IMG/VR virus record: IMGVR_UViG_3300046010_011548
Coordinates: 1 to 23,558 of that record
Direction: 5' to 3' (one strand)
Length of the DNA: 23,558 bases
Origin: a virus
Shown: one piece after another, positions 5,621 to 10,232 of the stretch
Numbering within the stretch: position 1 is the stretch's first letter
Layout of the letters: each line of letters begins with the position of its first letter
Notes under the pieces: model-generated
The model's database searches: none
What the model was told of the DNA's origin: nothing
What the model saw: only the letters and a program-made list of their open reading frames with translations
Translations under genes and position numbers: made by a program

Positions 5621-5935
5621 ATGCGCAAGATCGAAACCCAGATGAACAAAGCCATCACCGCTGGTGTTGACTTCAAGAGTGCAAACACTGAGGTTATCAG
5701 CTGCACTCATGTCTCTGATGTGTTCCTGCATGGTAACTTGATTGCTCGCATTGGCGAGACCTGGATTGAACTGTTCGATGGCGGCTGGCGCACTGCTACC
5801 ACCAAAAGCCGTCTCAATGCTATTCTCGCTGAGCATGGCTGCCCTGGTGAGTATGTCTTTCAGAAGAACTATCAGTGGTTCATCAACTACAATGGTGCCA
5901 CGATTCCTTTCTTCTCCGGTATGCGCCTGAACTGA
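5621..5935 (+). CDS. hypothetical protein, 104 residues
   Basis: A 104-residue product behind P7. Features are a helical start (MRKIETQMNKAITAG), a block NTEVISCTHVSDVFLHGNLI, then IGETWIELFDGGWRTATTKSRLN, and a terminal YVFQKNYQWFI strand pair. The LFDGGWRTATTKSRLNA block looks like a conserved structural core and I recall similar proteins in cyanophages, all of unknown function. No membrane segment or catalytic signature. The start at 5621 lacks an evident ribosome site; a downstream Met8 is possible but leaves a similar gap. Confidence 0.65.
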   Translation: MRKIETQMNKAITAGVDFKSANTEVISCTHVSDVFLHGNLIARIGETWIELFDGGWRTATTKSRLNAILAEHGCPGEYVFQKNYQWFINYNGATIPFFSGMRLN

Positions 5936-5972
5936 ATCTTTCCTTCAATTCTTTACACTCACTGACACGATC

Positions 5973-6137
5973 ATGACTGAATCTCGCACTGTTACCTTCA
6001 CCAACGTGATCGACAATCAAGAACAAACTGTGACATTCCCTGATTATAATCGTGCTGCACAATTTGTCCTAAGTTTGCACATCGCTGGTGTAAAGGCAGT
6101 GGTTAATCTTCTCCCCGAAGATGTCGCGCTTCAATGA
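5973..6137 (+). CDS. small hypothetical protein, 54 residues
   Basis: ATG 5973 to TGA 6135-6137, 54 residues: MTESRTVTFTNVIDNQEQTV, then a helical segment (YNRAAQFVLSLHIAGVKAVVNL). It looks like a beta-hairpin followed by a helix. It sits 37 bases after the previous gene and fills an otherwise empty stretch ending at cassette P8. Codon use (C-ending codons) matches the neighbours, which supports reality. No family recognised; ribosome site weak. Confidence 0.5.
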   Translation: MTESRTVTFTNVIDNQEQTVTFPDYNRAAQFVLSLHIAGVKAVVNLLPEDVALQ

Positions 6138-6145
6138 TACAATGT

Positions 6146-6207
6146 GACAGTCATACAACTGTCCACCATTCTCACCACTGACCCTCAATCCTTGGTATCT
6201 TAGCCAC
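6146..6207 (+). promoter_or_regulatory. early-type promoter cassette P8 (extended -10 class)
   Basis: Dyad GACAG (6146-6150)-N8-CTGTC (6159-6163), continuing as CTGTCCACCATTCTCACCA. TATCTT (6196-6201), 37 bases after the box start, is preceded by TGG. AGCCAC then ATG at 6208. The predicted +1, seven bases after the -10, is the A of that ATG, so no leader would remain. Confidence 0.65.
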
Positions 6208-6408
6208 ATGAGCAAAGCAACTGCAATGATCTACTCTCAAGCATCGAATCTGCAAACTCGCTCGATTGTTTGGGTGAGCAATGATGCCCCTCAAGGGTTG
6301 CCCGCTGCTATCATTGCAGGACAGAATCACAACTATGAAGGATGGCAACATTCGACGCATCAGTATCATTGCAATCCTGAAGCTGCACGTATCTCATTCT
6401 TTGTATGA
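6208..6408 (+). CDS. hypothetical protein, 66 residues
   Basis: The ATG is seven bases beyond the -10 of P8, so the message may be leaderless. The 66-residue product MSKATAMIYSQASNLQTRSI... is rich in Ala, His, Gln and Asn, with a His-rich segment (QNHNYEGWQHSTHQYHCN). No recognised family. His spacing could allow metal binding, but that is speculative. Coupled to the following gene by ATGA (6405-6408). Confidence 0.55.
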   Translation: MSKATAMIYSQASNLQTRSIVWVSNDAPQGLPAAIIAGQNHNYEGWQHSTHQYHCNPEAARISFFV

Positions 6409-6536
6409 AAAAGAATCAGTATCTCCCTCTAGTCTTCCTCCTGTTCTTTATACTCTCCCCAGCATTAAGGTATAACACAGGAGAGTTATTTCATCTCATT
6501 GGTAACACAATCCAATCCACTGCACAACAACAATGA
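6405..6536 (+). CDS. small secreted or membrane peptide, 43 residues
   Basis: Joined at both ends by ATGA overlaps, which strongly supports a real gene. MKKNQYLPLVFLLFFILSPA is a textbook signal-peptide-like start: two Lys, a hydrophobic core, then Ser-Pro-Ala. About 20 polar residues follow (LRYNTGELFHLIGNTIQ...). It could be exported to the periplasm or kept as a membrane anchor. Function unknown. Confidence 0.55.
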   Translation: MKKNQYLPLVFLLFFILSPALRYNTGELFHLIGNTIQSTAQQQ

Positions 6537-6730
6537 GCAGCAAAACATTCAAGAAAGAACTCACTGTGATGATGGAATCGAATGGTTTTGAGTTACAGCG
6601 AAGTGCCTCACATCTGGTCTGGAAACATGTCTCAGGTGTGCAAATCTTCACCAGTGCTACACCCTCTTGTCGTCATGCATTGAATCAAATTAAACGACAA
6701 ATACGCCAAAAAGGTGTGCAAATCAATTAA
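6533..6730 (+). CDS. HicA-like small protein
   Basis: A 65-residue protein resembling the HicA/YcfA fold (dsRBD-like mRNA interferase). It shows an N-terminal helix (TFKKELTVMMESNGF), then LQRSASHLVWKHVSG with His27 in the place of the catalytic His, a strand VQIFTSATP, and a basic C-terminal helix (ALNQIKRQIRQKG). No HicB antitoxin gene lies next to it: upstream is a 43-residue signal-like peptide, downstream a terminator. It may act on host or phage RNA, or be a domesticated RNA-binding protein. Coupled to the upstream gene by ATGA. Confidence 0.6.
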   Translation: MSSKTFKKELTVMMESNGFELQRSASHLVWKHVSGVQIFTSATPSCRHALNQIKRQIRQKGVQIN

Positions 6731-6750
6731 AAAAGGCTTTTTTTAATTAA
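6724..6750. terminator. probable bidirectional intrinsic terminator
   Basis: An almost perfect palindrome of A and T tracts around GGC: AATTAAAAAAGG / CTTTTTTTAATT. On either strand it forms an A-T-rich stem with a U tract. It begins inside the stop region of the HicA-like gene and would also end any leftward transcript from the promoter at 6864-6892. Confidence 0.6.
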
Positions 6751-6767
6751 GCTGAGTATTTTTAATG

Positions 6768-6794
6768 TTCTCAATAAGTGTTAGTTATTGAGAA
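6768..6794. repeat. perfect 10-bp inverted repeat
   Basis: TTCTCAATAA (6768-6777) and TTATTGAGAA (6785-6794) are exact reverse complements with a 7-base loop. No U tract follows on the plus strand. A third partial copy, GTTGAGAATGA, lies near 6811-6821. It could be an RNA hairpin of a leftward transcript or an operator. Confidence 0.7.
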
Positions 6795-6863
6795 TCAATT
6801 AGGGGTATTGTTGAGAATGAAAGACCCTTAGAAAGCCCAGTTCTTATAGCGATCTTAGCCCGC

Positions 6864-6892
6864 AGTCTACCACAACCGCGCAGAAATGTCAA
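6864..6892 (-). promoter_or_regulatory. leftward sigma-70-type promoter
   Basis: On the minus strand TTGACA (complement of 6887-6892), exactly 17 bases, then TAGACT (complement of 6864-6869). Perfect -35 and optimal spacing; the -10 matches TATAAT at four of six positions. No protein gene lies directly downstream on that strand. Confidence 0.45.
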
Positions 6893-6965
6893 GACCTCGG
6901 AGATTACCAAATCCGCACAGTCCTCCCAATTCTTATAAGGACCGCTGATAAATACTCTCACGGTC

Positions 6966-7026
6966 TTGACAGTTTCCCCCCTGCATCTTATACTGGCCAC
7001 AGTTAAGTCCTCGTGCCCCTAAAACC
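6966..7026 (+). promoter_or_regulatory. sigma-70-type promoter P9
   Basis: TTGACA (6966-6971), 17-base spacer, TATACT (6989-6994), then GGCCAC as in the early cassettes. It drives the gene at 7027 with a leader of about 26 bases. The TGTC(C)AC box is absent. The stretch before it (6795-6965) holds no plus-strand gene. It does contain two similar segments, CCCAGTTCTTATAG at 6836 and CCCAATTCTTATAA at 6925. Confidence 0.7.
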
Positions 7027-7194
7027 ATGTCAGTTTCTTATCTTCAAGCCCAGAAAAAGAATGTGCGTGTAACACTGGATCTTTCCGTGTACAGTGACTT
7101 TGATGCCCGACAGATTGATTGGCGTAAGTTATTCCAACTCGATGGTGATGAGACCGTGGAGGCTTATGTGGAAGACCTGGATGTAGACTGGTAA
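7027..7194 (+). CDS. acidic hypothetical protein, 55 residues
   Basis: ATG 7027 to TAA 7192-7194, 55 residues: MSVSYLQAQKKNVRVTLDLS, then a segment ending EAYVEDLDVDW. Beta-prone N-terminal half, very acidic C-terminal half. It follows a strong sigma-70-type promoter, has C-ending codons like the early genes, and fills the gap, so it is probably real. No family recognised. An opposite-strand frame of 94 codons over the same bases shows no sensible protein. Confidence 0.55.
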   Translation: MSVSYLQAQKKNVRVTLDLSVYSDFDARQIDWRKLFQLDGDETVEAYVEDLDVDW

Positions 7195-7267
7195 GAGTAT
7201 AACCACAGAGGGAATGAGATGCGCCCTTATAGACACTCACCAAACACACAGTTTCTAACACTTTATC

Positions 7268-7384
7268 ATGACTCGTTCGATTGCACTTTCGCTGCTCGCA
7301 CAAGGTAACAACGGCAATGAGATTCTGAGCATTCTCGACTCTATCGCTGCCGACAATGTGGAGATTGACATTATCGAATTCTGA
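7268..7384 (+). CDS. conserved-looking 38-residue peptide
   Basis: ATG 7268 to TGA 7382-7384. MTRSIALSLLAQGNNGNEIL followed by SILDSIAADNVEIDIIEF. Peptides starting with RSIALSLLAQGNxGxEIL recur in cyanophages in my memory, always without function. One amphipathic helix plus a short strand. The 73 bases before it have no clear promoter. Its 3' end encodes IDIIEF and at the same time contains the TTGACA of the next promoter. Confidence 0.55.
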   Translation: MTRSIALSLLAQGNNGNEILSILDSIAADNVEIDIIEF

Positions 7385-7393
7385 TCGTATAAT
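7365..7393 (+). promoter_or_regulatory. perfect consensus sigma-70-type promoter
   Basis: TTGACA (7365-7370), exactly 17 bases, TATAAT (7388-7393): a full consensus match. It lies in the end of the 38-residue gene. The predicted start is near 7400, at the edge of a GGGTGC/GCACCC inverted repeat (7396-7421). No clear gene follows until 7585. Confidence 0.7.
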
Positions 7394-7433
7394 GAGGGTG
7401 CTGCGGTTATGCGTGGCACCCCACTTATTCGTA

Positions 7434-7462
7434 TTGACAGTTATTCGTGATGGCAGTATGTG
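7434..7462 (+). promoter_or_regulatory. second sigma-70-type promoter in tandem
   Basis: TTGACA (7434-7439), 17 bases, TATGTG (7457-7462), 69 bases downstream of the consensus promoter. Perfect -35, weaker -10. Followed by GGCC as in the early cassettes, then a GC-rich stretch. Confidence 0.45.
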
Positions 7463-7551
7463 GCCGTTGGCGGTTATAACGGCGGGCGGCGGCGCGGTTT
7501 ATAAAAATCGATAAGTCCCTAACCTACAGAGGTGACAATTCGACCGAGCTT
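7463..7551 (+). other. GC-rich non-coding stretch with hairpin
   Basis: GCCGTT (7463-7468) / AACGGC (7478-7483) can form a stem, followed by GGGCGGCGGCGCGG, then an AT-rich part. The whole 7385-7584 stretch has no frame longer than about 18 codons. It may be the leader of the 27-residue gene or a small RNA. No known RNA family is recognised. Confidence 0.35.
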
Positions 7552-7559
7552 TATAAATA
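7552..7559 (+). promoter_or_regulatory. T4-type late promoter
   Basis: TATAAATA, an exact match to the T4 late -10 recognised with gp55. It lies 26 bases before the gene at 7585, which has its own GGAGGA site. No -35 is needed for this class. Confidence 0.7.
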
Positions 7560-7584
7560 TCAAAAAAAATTCCCGGAGGAAAAA

Positions 7585-7668
7585 ATGGGCGTCAAATGGA
7601 TTCATAAAGACGGTTATTCGAGACCTGATAAGCGCACATTGCCTAAGAAGGGTGGCAAGAAAAAATAA
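7585..7668 (+). CDS. basic 27-residue peptide
   Basis: ATG 7585 preceded by GGAGGA (7575-7580), the strongest ribosome site in this part. The peptide MGVKWIHKDGYSRPDKRTLP ends in KKGGKKK. Its high positive charge suggests nucleic-acid or virion binding. The late promoter just upstream suggests late expression. It resembles in style the basic 48-residue gene at 10040. The next gene starts three bases after its stop. Confidence 0.6.
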   Translation: MGVKWIHKDGYSRPDKRTLPKKGGKKK

Positions 7669-7671
7669 AAA

Positions 7672-8364
7672 ATGAACAACATAATTCCCAGCACCGTAGT
7701 TGATGGTTTCTTTAATAATCCTTATCAGATAAGAGACTTTGGATTAGAAGCAACGAAACAAGGGGGTTCAAATCTCGGTAAACTTACATATCGAGGAGAA
7801 AGATCCAAATGTTTATCTGTAATACATCCAATTCTATTTTCTCATATTAATCGAAAAATTCTGAGTAGTTATTTTGATTTAAACCGAGATAATGTTTCAT
7901 GGACATCTGAAATGACTTATCAACTCACAGATGAGTCCTATGGTGATGGTTGGGTTCATACTGATCATTTTAGAAAAGCAGATTATTCTAGACCACCATT
8001 GTTAACTGGAATTATCTACTTAACTCCAAATGCACCATTAGAGTGTGGTACAAGTTTGTATAGACCTAAAAGTGTGGCTGCTGAGCATCTACATCTTGAC
8101 GTTAAGAATAGTGGAAACGTTGATCCAGATCTTAGAAAGTCCGAATATTATGATGTCTGCAGAAAGGAGAATAATGATCAGTTTGAAAAAATTATGACTG
8201 TAAATAATTTGTTTAATCGATTGGTTATATTTGATTCAAGTTATTTGCATTGTGCAGATCGTTTTTTTGGAAATACTAGAGAAAATAGTCGATTGACAAT
8301 TGTAATCTTTATGACTGAGTTATATGTGAATCAAACTCCGATTGCAAGAATTCGATCTTTATAA
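7672..8364 (+). CDS. 2OG-Fe(II) oxygenase-like protein (DUF6445-like)
   Basis: A 230-residue protein with the double-stranded beta-helix signature of 2-oxoglutarate oxygenases. GWVHTDHF gives His96-x-Asp98. LLTGIIYLTPN and ECGTSLYRPK follow. The distal histidine is His193 in FDSSYLHCADRFFG, and Arg207 in SRLTIVIFM fits the 2-oxoglutarate contact. The overall pattern is like the DUF6445 group common in marine phages. Substrate unknown; roles in sugar, lipid or protein hydroxylation are all possible. Likely read with the 27-residue gene from the late promoter at 7552. Codons are strongly A/T-ending. Confidence 0.75.
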   Translation: MNNIIPSTVVDGFFNNPYQIRDFGLEATKQGGSNLGKLTYRGERSKCLSVIHPILFSHINRKILSSYFDLNRDNVSWTSEMTYQLTDESYGDGWVHTDHFRKADYSRPPLLTGIIYLTPNAPLECGTSLYRPKSVAAEHLHLDVKNSGNVDPDLRKSEYYDVCRKENNDQFEKIMTVNNLFNRLVIFDSSYLHCADRFFGNTRENSRLTIVIFMTELYVNQTPIARIRSL

Positions 8365-8372
8365 AATAAATA
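8365..8372 (+). promoter_or_regulatory. T4-type late promoter (variant)
   Basis: AATAAATA immediately after the oxygenase stop and 25 bases before the GTG at 8398. Identical to the element ahead of gp25. Confidence 0.5.
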
Positions 8373-8397
8373 ATAGCGTTGAGCGCGAAAAAATCCC

Positions 8398-8589
8398 GTG
8401 CAAAAGATTTACCACATATACGCAAAAGATAAGTGTTTGTTTCATTCAATCGATGAGGAGGAATTCCAAGTAACATGGAATACTTTGAATCGAATGGTTG
8501 GTATTATGAAAACTGATTATTCTGAGAATGATCTTTCTTATGAAGAATTGGTTGTGAATAAAGAAATGGTTCTGAATTCTTCTCATTGA
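8398..8589 (+). CDS. hypothetical protein with GTG start, 63 residues
   Basis: The only sensible start is GTG at 8398, because no ATG occurs early in the frame. The 63-residue product begins MQKIYHIYAKDKCLFHSIDE and continues WNTLNRMV, then ends DLSYEELVVNKEMVLNSSH. I recall this pattern, with a closing LNSSH, from several cyanophages, without function. Predicted small alpha/beta domain. Its last bases contain the TTGACA that belongs to the promoter of the glycosyltransferase. Confidence 0.65.
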   Translation: MQKIYHIYAKDKCLFHSIDEEEFQVTWNTLNRMVGIMKTDYSENDLSYEELVVNKEMVLNSSH

Positions 8590-8614
8590 CAACACCATAT
8601 ATACATGGTAAAAT
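8586..8614 (+). promoter_or_regulatory. sigma-70-type promoter before glycosyltransferase
   Basis: TTGACA (8586-8591), 17-base spacer, TAAAAT (8609-8614): near-perfect. The start of transcription should be near 8621, 17 bases before the ATG at 8638. It gives this gene a host-polymerase promoter within a block otherwise headed by late elements. Confidence 0.65.
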
Positions 8615-8637
8615 TGATCTGAAAGTTATTTTCTCTT

Positions 8638-9417
8638 ATGGCAAAAGGATTTACTGTTAAGGCTCCTGCTCCAAAGGTATCTGAACCTGAGTGGGACTAT
8701 GATAAAATTAAAGAGCGGATGCGTGGAAAGTCAATTGTATTTTGTCTTCCTGGAAGAGGTTGTTCATATCAGTTTCTGAAGTCATTTGTACAACTGTGCT
8801 TTGATATGGTACAGAATCAAATGAGTATTCAGATTTCTCAGGATTACTCATCAATGGTGAACTTTGCACGTTGCAAGTGCTTGGGTGCTAACGTACTGCG
8901 TGGTCCTAAGCAGATTCCCTGGGATGGTAAACTGCAGTATGATTATCAACTGTGGATTGATAATGACATTGTGTTTAACACAGAAAAGTTCTGGCAACTC
9001 TGTGATCTGGCTCTGAGTGAAGACAGCGAAGGTAATCTCGTTGATAGAGAAATTACCGCAGGTTGGTATTGCACAGAAGATGGTCACACGACCTCAGTTG
9101 CTCACTGGTTGGAAGAAGATGACTTCCGTAAGAACGGTGGTGTGATGAATCATGAGACATTGACCACCATGGAAAAGCGTCGTAAGCCTTTCACCGTAGA
9201 CTACACTGGTTTCGGTTGGGTGATGATCAAGAATGGTGTCTTCGAGAACCTTGAGTACCCCTGGTTTGCTCCTAAGATGCAAGTATTTGAATCTGGCAAT
9301 GTCCAGGATATGTGTGGAGAAGATGTGTCATTCTGTCTGGACGCAAAGGAAAAGGGTTTTGAGATCTGGTGCGATCCTCGGATCCGTGTTGGTCATGAAA
9401 AAACAAGAGTTATTTGA
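8638..9417 (+). CDS. GT-A type glycosyltransferase
   Basis: A 259-residue protein of the GT-A fold, as found in many cyanophages. IVFCLPGRGCSYQF is the N-terminal nucleotide-sugar strand-loop. YQLWIDNDIVF holds the metal-binding DxD (Asp108-Asn-Asp110). DYTGFGWVMIKNGVFE and CGEDVSFCLDAKEKGFEIW supply the acceptor-side residues (Glu228, Asp229), with VGHEK (His253) at the C-terminus. It transfers a sugar from a nucleotide donor to an unknown acceptor: phage DNA, virion protein or host surface. It has its own sigma-70-type promoter and more C-ending codons than its two AT-rich oxygenase neighbours. The last 23 bases overlap the next gene. Confidence 0.8.
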   Translation: MAKGFTVKAPAPKVSEPEWDYDKIKERMRGKSIVFCLPGRGCSYQFLKSFVQLCFDMVQNQMSIQISQDYSSMVNFARCKCLGANVLRGPKQIPWDGKLQYDYQLWIDNDIVFNTEKFWQLCDLALSEDSEGNLVDREITAGWYCTEDGHTTSVAHWLEEDDFRKNGGVMNHETLTTMEKRRKPFTVDYTGFGWVMIKNGVFENLEYPWFAPKMQVFESGNVQDMCGEDVSFCLDAKEKGFEIWCDPRIRVGHEKTRVI

Positions 9418-9883
9418 AAATAAAATTATTGTATTAGATTCCGTTCTTTCAAAAACAGAATGCGATTTTCTAATAAATTTTTATAATCGGCATGGATGCA
9501 CCCATGGATGGGCAGGAACTTTTCCAATGACAATTGATTTCAAAGATCAACTTGTTAATCAATATATATTTAAAATTGAAGATAATATAAAAAAAATGTT
9601 ATCCGATAAAATAAGTGTAGATTGGTGTGAAATTGTAAAATGGCCTCATGGGTCTTACAAAAATGATCATTTTGATACTGCATCCAATAAAACTGTTTTT
9701 ACATCAGTCACATATTTAAATGATGATTACCATGGTGGAGAAACTTTTATTGTAAATGACATGAAAATTGTTCCAAAAATAGGAAGAACTGTTTACTTTG
9801 ATGGACAATTTTATAAGCATGGAGTATCAAAAGTTCAGAATACTGATAGATACACAGTTCCAATCTGGTATAAGTACAATTAA
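9395..9883 (+). CDS. 2OG-Fe(II) oxygenase, prolyl-4-hydroxylase type
   Basis: A 162-residue protein with a complete core of the prolyl-4-hydroxylase-like oxygenases. CDFLINFYN is the N-terminal helix. WPHGSYKNDHFDTAS gives His92-x-Asp94, then FTSVTYLNDDYHGGETFIV. VYFDGQFYKHGVSKV gives distal His142, and Arg152 in RYTVPIW is the 2-oxoglutarate ligand. All cofactor residues are present, so it should be active. ATG 9395 is chosen because the longer frame from 9233 lies inside the glycosyltransferase. A/T-ending codons contrast with the gene it overlaps. It may act on a protein or a sugar product made together with the glycosyltransferase; that pairing is inference. Confidence 0.82.
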   Translation: MKKQELFENKIIVLDSVLSKTECDFLINFYNRHGCTHGWAGTFPMTIDFKDQLVNQYIFKIEDNIKKMLSDKISVDWCEIVKWPHGSYKNDHFDTASNKTVFTSVTYLNDDYHGGETFIVNDMKIVPKIGRTVYFDGQFYKHGVSKVQNTDRYTVPIWYKYN

Positions 9884-9894
9884 AATAAGATAAA

Positions 9895-10047
9895 ATGTTT
9901 GACATTGTATACCGAGGGAGAGTCTTATACCGTAATCTCACACATGAAGAATGTGCCGAGATTCTTGATGACCTCTCTCAAAGGTATTATGAAGACGAAG
10001 AATTTGATGTAAATGAATTAGAACTAAGGGAGAGTACTTATGGCTAA
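9895..10047 (+). CDS. small hypothetical protein, 50 residues
   Basis: ATG 9895, stop TAA 10045-10047, 50 residues: MFDIVYRGRVLYRNLTHEEC, followed by AEILDDLSQRYYEDEEF and an acidic end. Strand-turn-helix layout. The THEECAEIL pattern recurs in cyanophage small proteins I recall. It overlaps the next gene by 8 bases, with GGGAG near the end as its neighbour's ribosome site. Function unknown. Confidence 0.6.
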   Translation: MFDIVYRGRVLYRNLTHEECAEILDDLSQRYYEDEEFDVNELELRESTYG

Positions 10048-10186
10048 AGTTGGATCTTCGATGAACAAGAACTTTCATGTTCCTGGACCTCCGAAGAAAA
10101 CTCGGCAGGGTATGAGTAAGATGACGCTGACCTCTGCCACTTCTCGCAATGGTAAGCAAAAGAAATACAGAGGGCAAGGTAAGTAA
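10040..10186 (+). CDS. basic 48-residue conserved-looking peptide
   Basis: ATG 10040, just behind AAGGGAGAG inside the upstream gene. The peptide MAKVGSSMNKNFHVPGPPKK continues with TRQGMSK and ends KQKKYRGQGK. Rich in Lys, Arg, Gly and Pro, likely disordered and nucleic-acid or virion bound. I recall near-identical peptides in T4-like cyanophages without assigned function. A clear terminator follows at 10196. Confidence 0.65.
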   Translation: MAKVGSSMNKNFHVPGPPKKTRQGMSKMTLTSATSRNGKQKKYRGQGK

Positions 10187-10195
10187 TATAGATAG

Positions 10196-10222
10196 AGCAG
10201 GGATCTTACCCTGCTTTTTTTT
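10196..10222 (+). terminator. intrinsic terminator
   Basis: Perfect 7-bp stem AGCAGGG (10196-10202) / CCCTGCT (10209-10215) with a 6-base loop, followed by an eight-T run. Classic rho-independent form. It closes the block ending with the 48-residue peptide. Confidence 0.85.
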
Positions 10223-10232
10223 ATTATATTTT

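Larger units (their letters stand above)
6724..6857 (-). ncRNA. candidate leftward small RNA
   Basis: A near-consensus leftward promoter (6864-6892) would start transcription near 6857 and run to the bidirectional terminator at 6724-6750. The roughly 130-base RNA would contain the 10-bp hairpin at 6768-6794. The frame on this strand shows no convincing protein. If it reads past the terminator, it would be antisense to the HicA-like gene. It rests only on promoter and terminator signals; no RNA family is recognised. Confidence 0.3.

Noticed and set aside
5565-5645. Short frame MRGRERPPTLLPILSLL... after P7
   Set aside because: Arg/Pro-rich translation of the structured leader that runs into the next gene out of frame; no ribosome site and no protein-like pattern.
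951-6207. CRISPR-like array from the repeated cassettes
   Set aside because: The repeats are spaced hundreds of bases apart with genes between them and vary in sequence; they are promoters, not repeat-spacer units.
6947-6954. GATAAATA as a late promoter
   Set aside because: One mismatch to TATAAATA and directly upstream of a strong sigma-70-type promoter that explains the next gene better.
6795-6965. tRNA gene in the stretch before P9
   Set aside because: No GGTTCGAATCC-type T arm, no cloverleaf and no CCA-like end on either strand.
6785-7000. Minus-strand frame of 71 codons in the non-coding stretch
   Set aside because: No ribosome site and no recognisable protein pattern, and it starts on top of the rightward promoter P9. 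It overlaps the proposed leftward RNA, but most of it lies upstream of that RNA's start.
7019-7303. Minus-strand frame of 94 codons
   Set aside because: Low-complexity, His/Ser-rich translation that mirrors the two small plus-strand genes at 7027 and 7268.
7409-7514. Frames of 9-18 codons in the GC-rich stretch
   Set aside because: Too short, without ribosome sites; better explained as untranslated RNA or leader.
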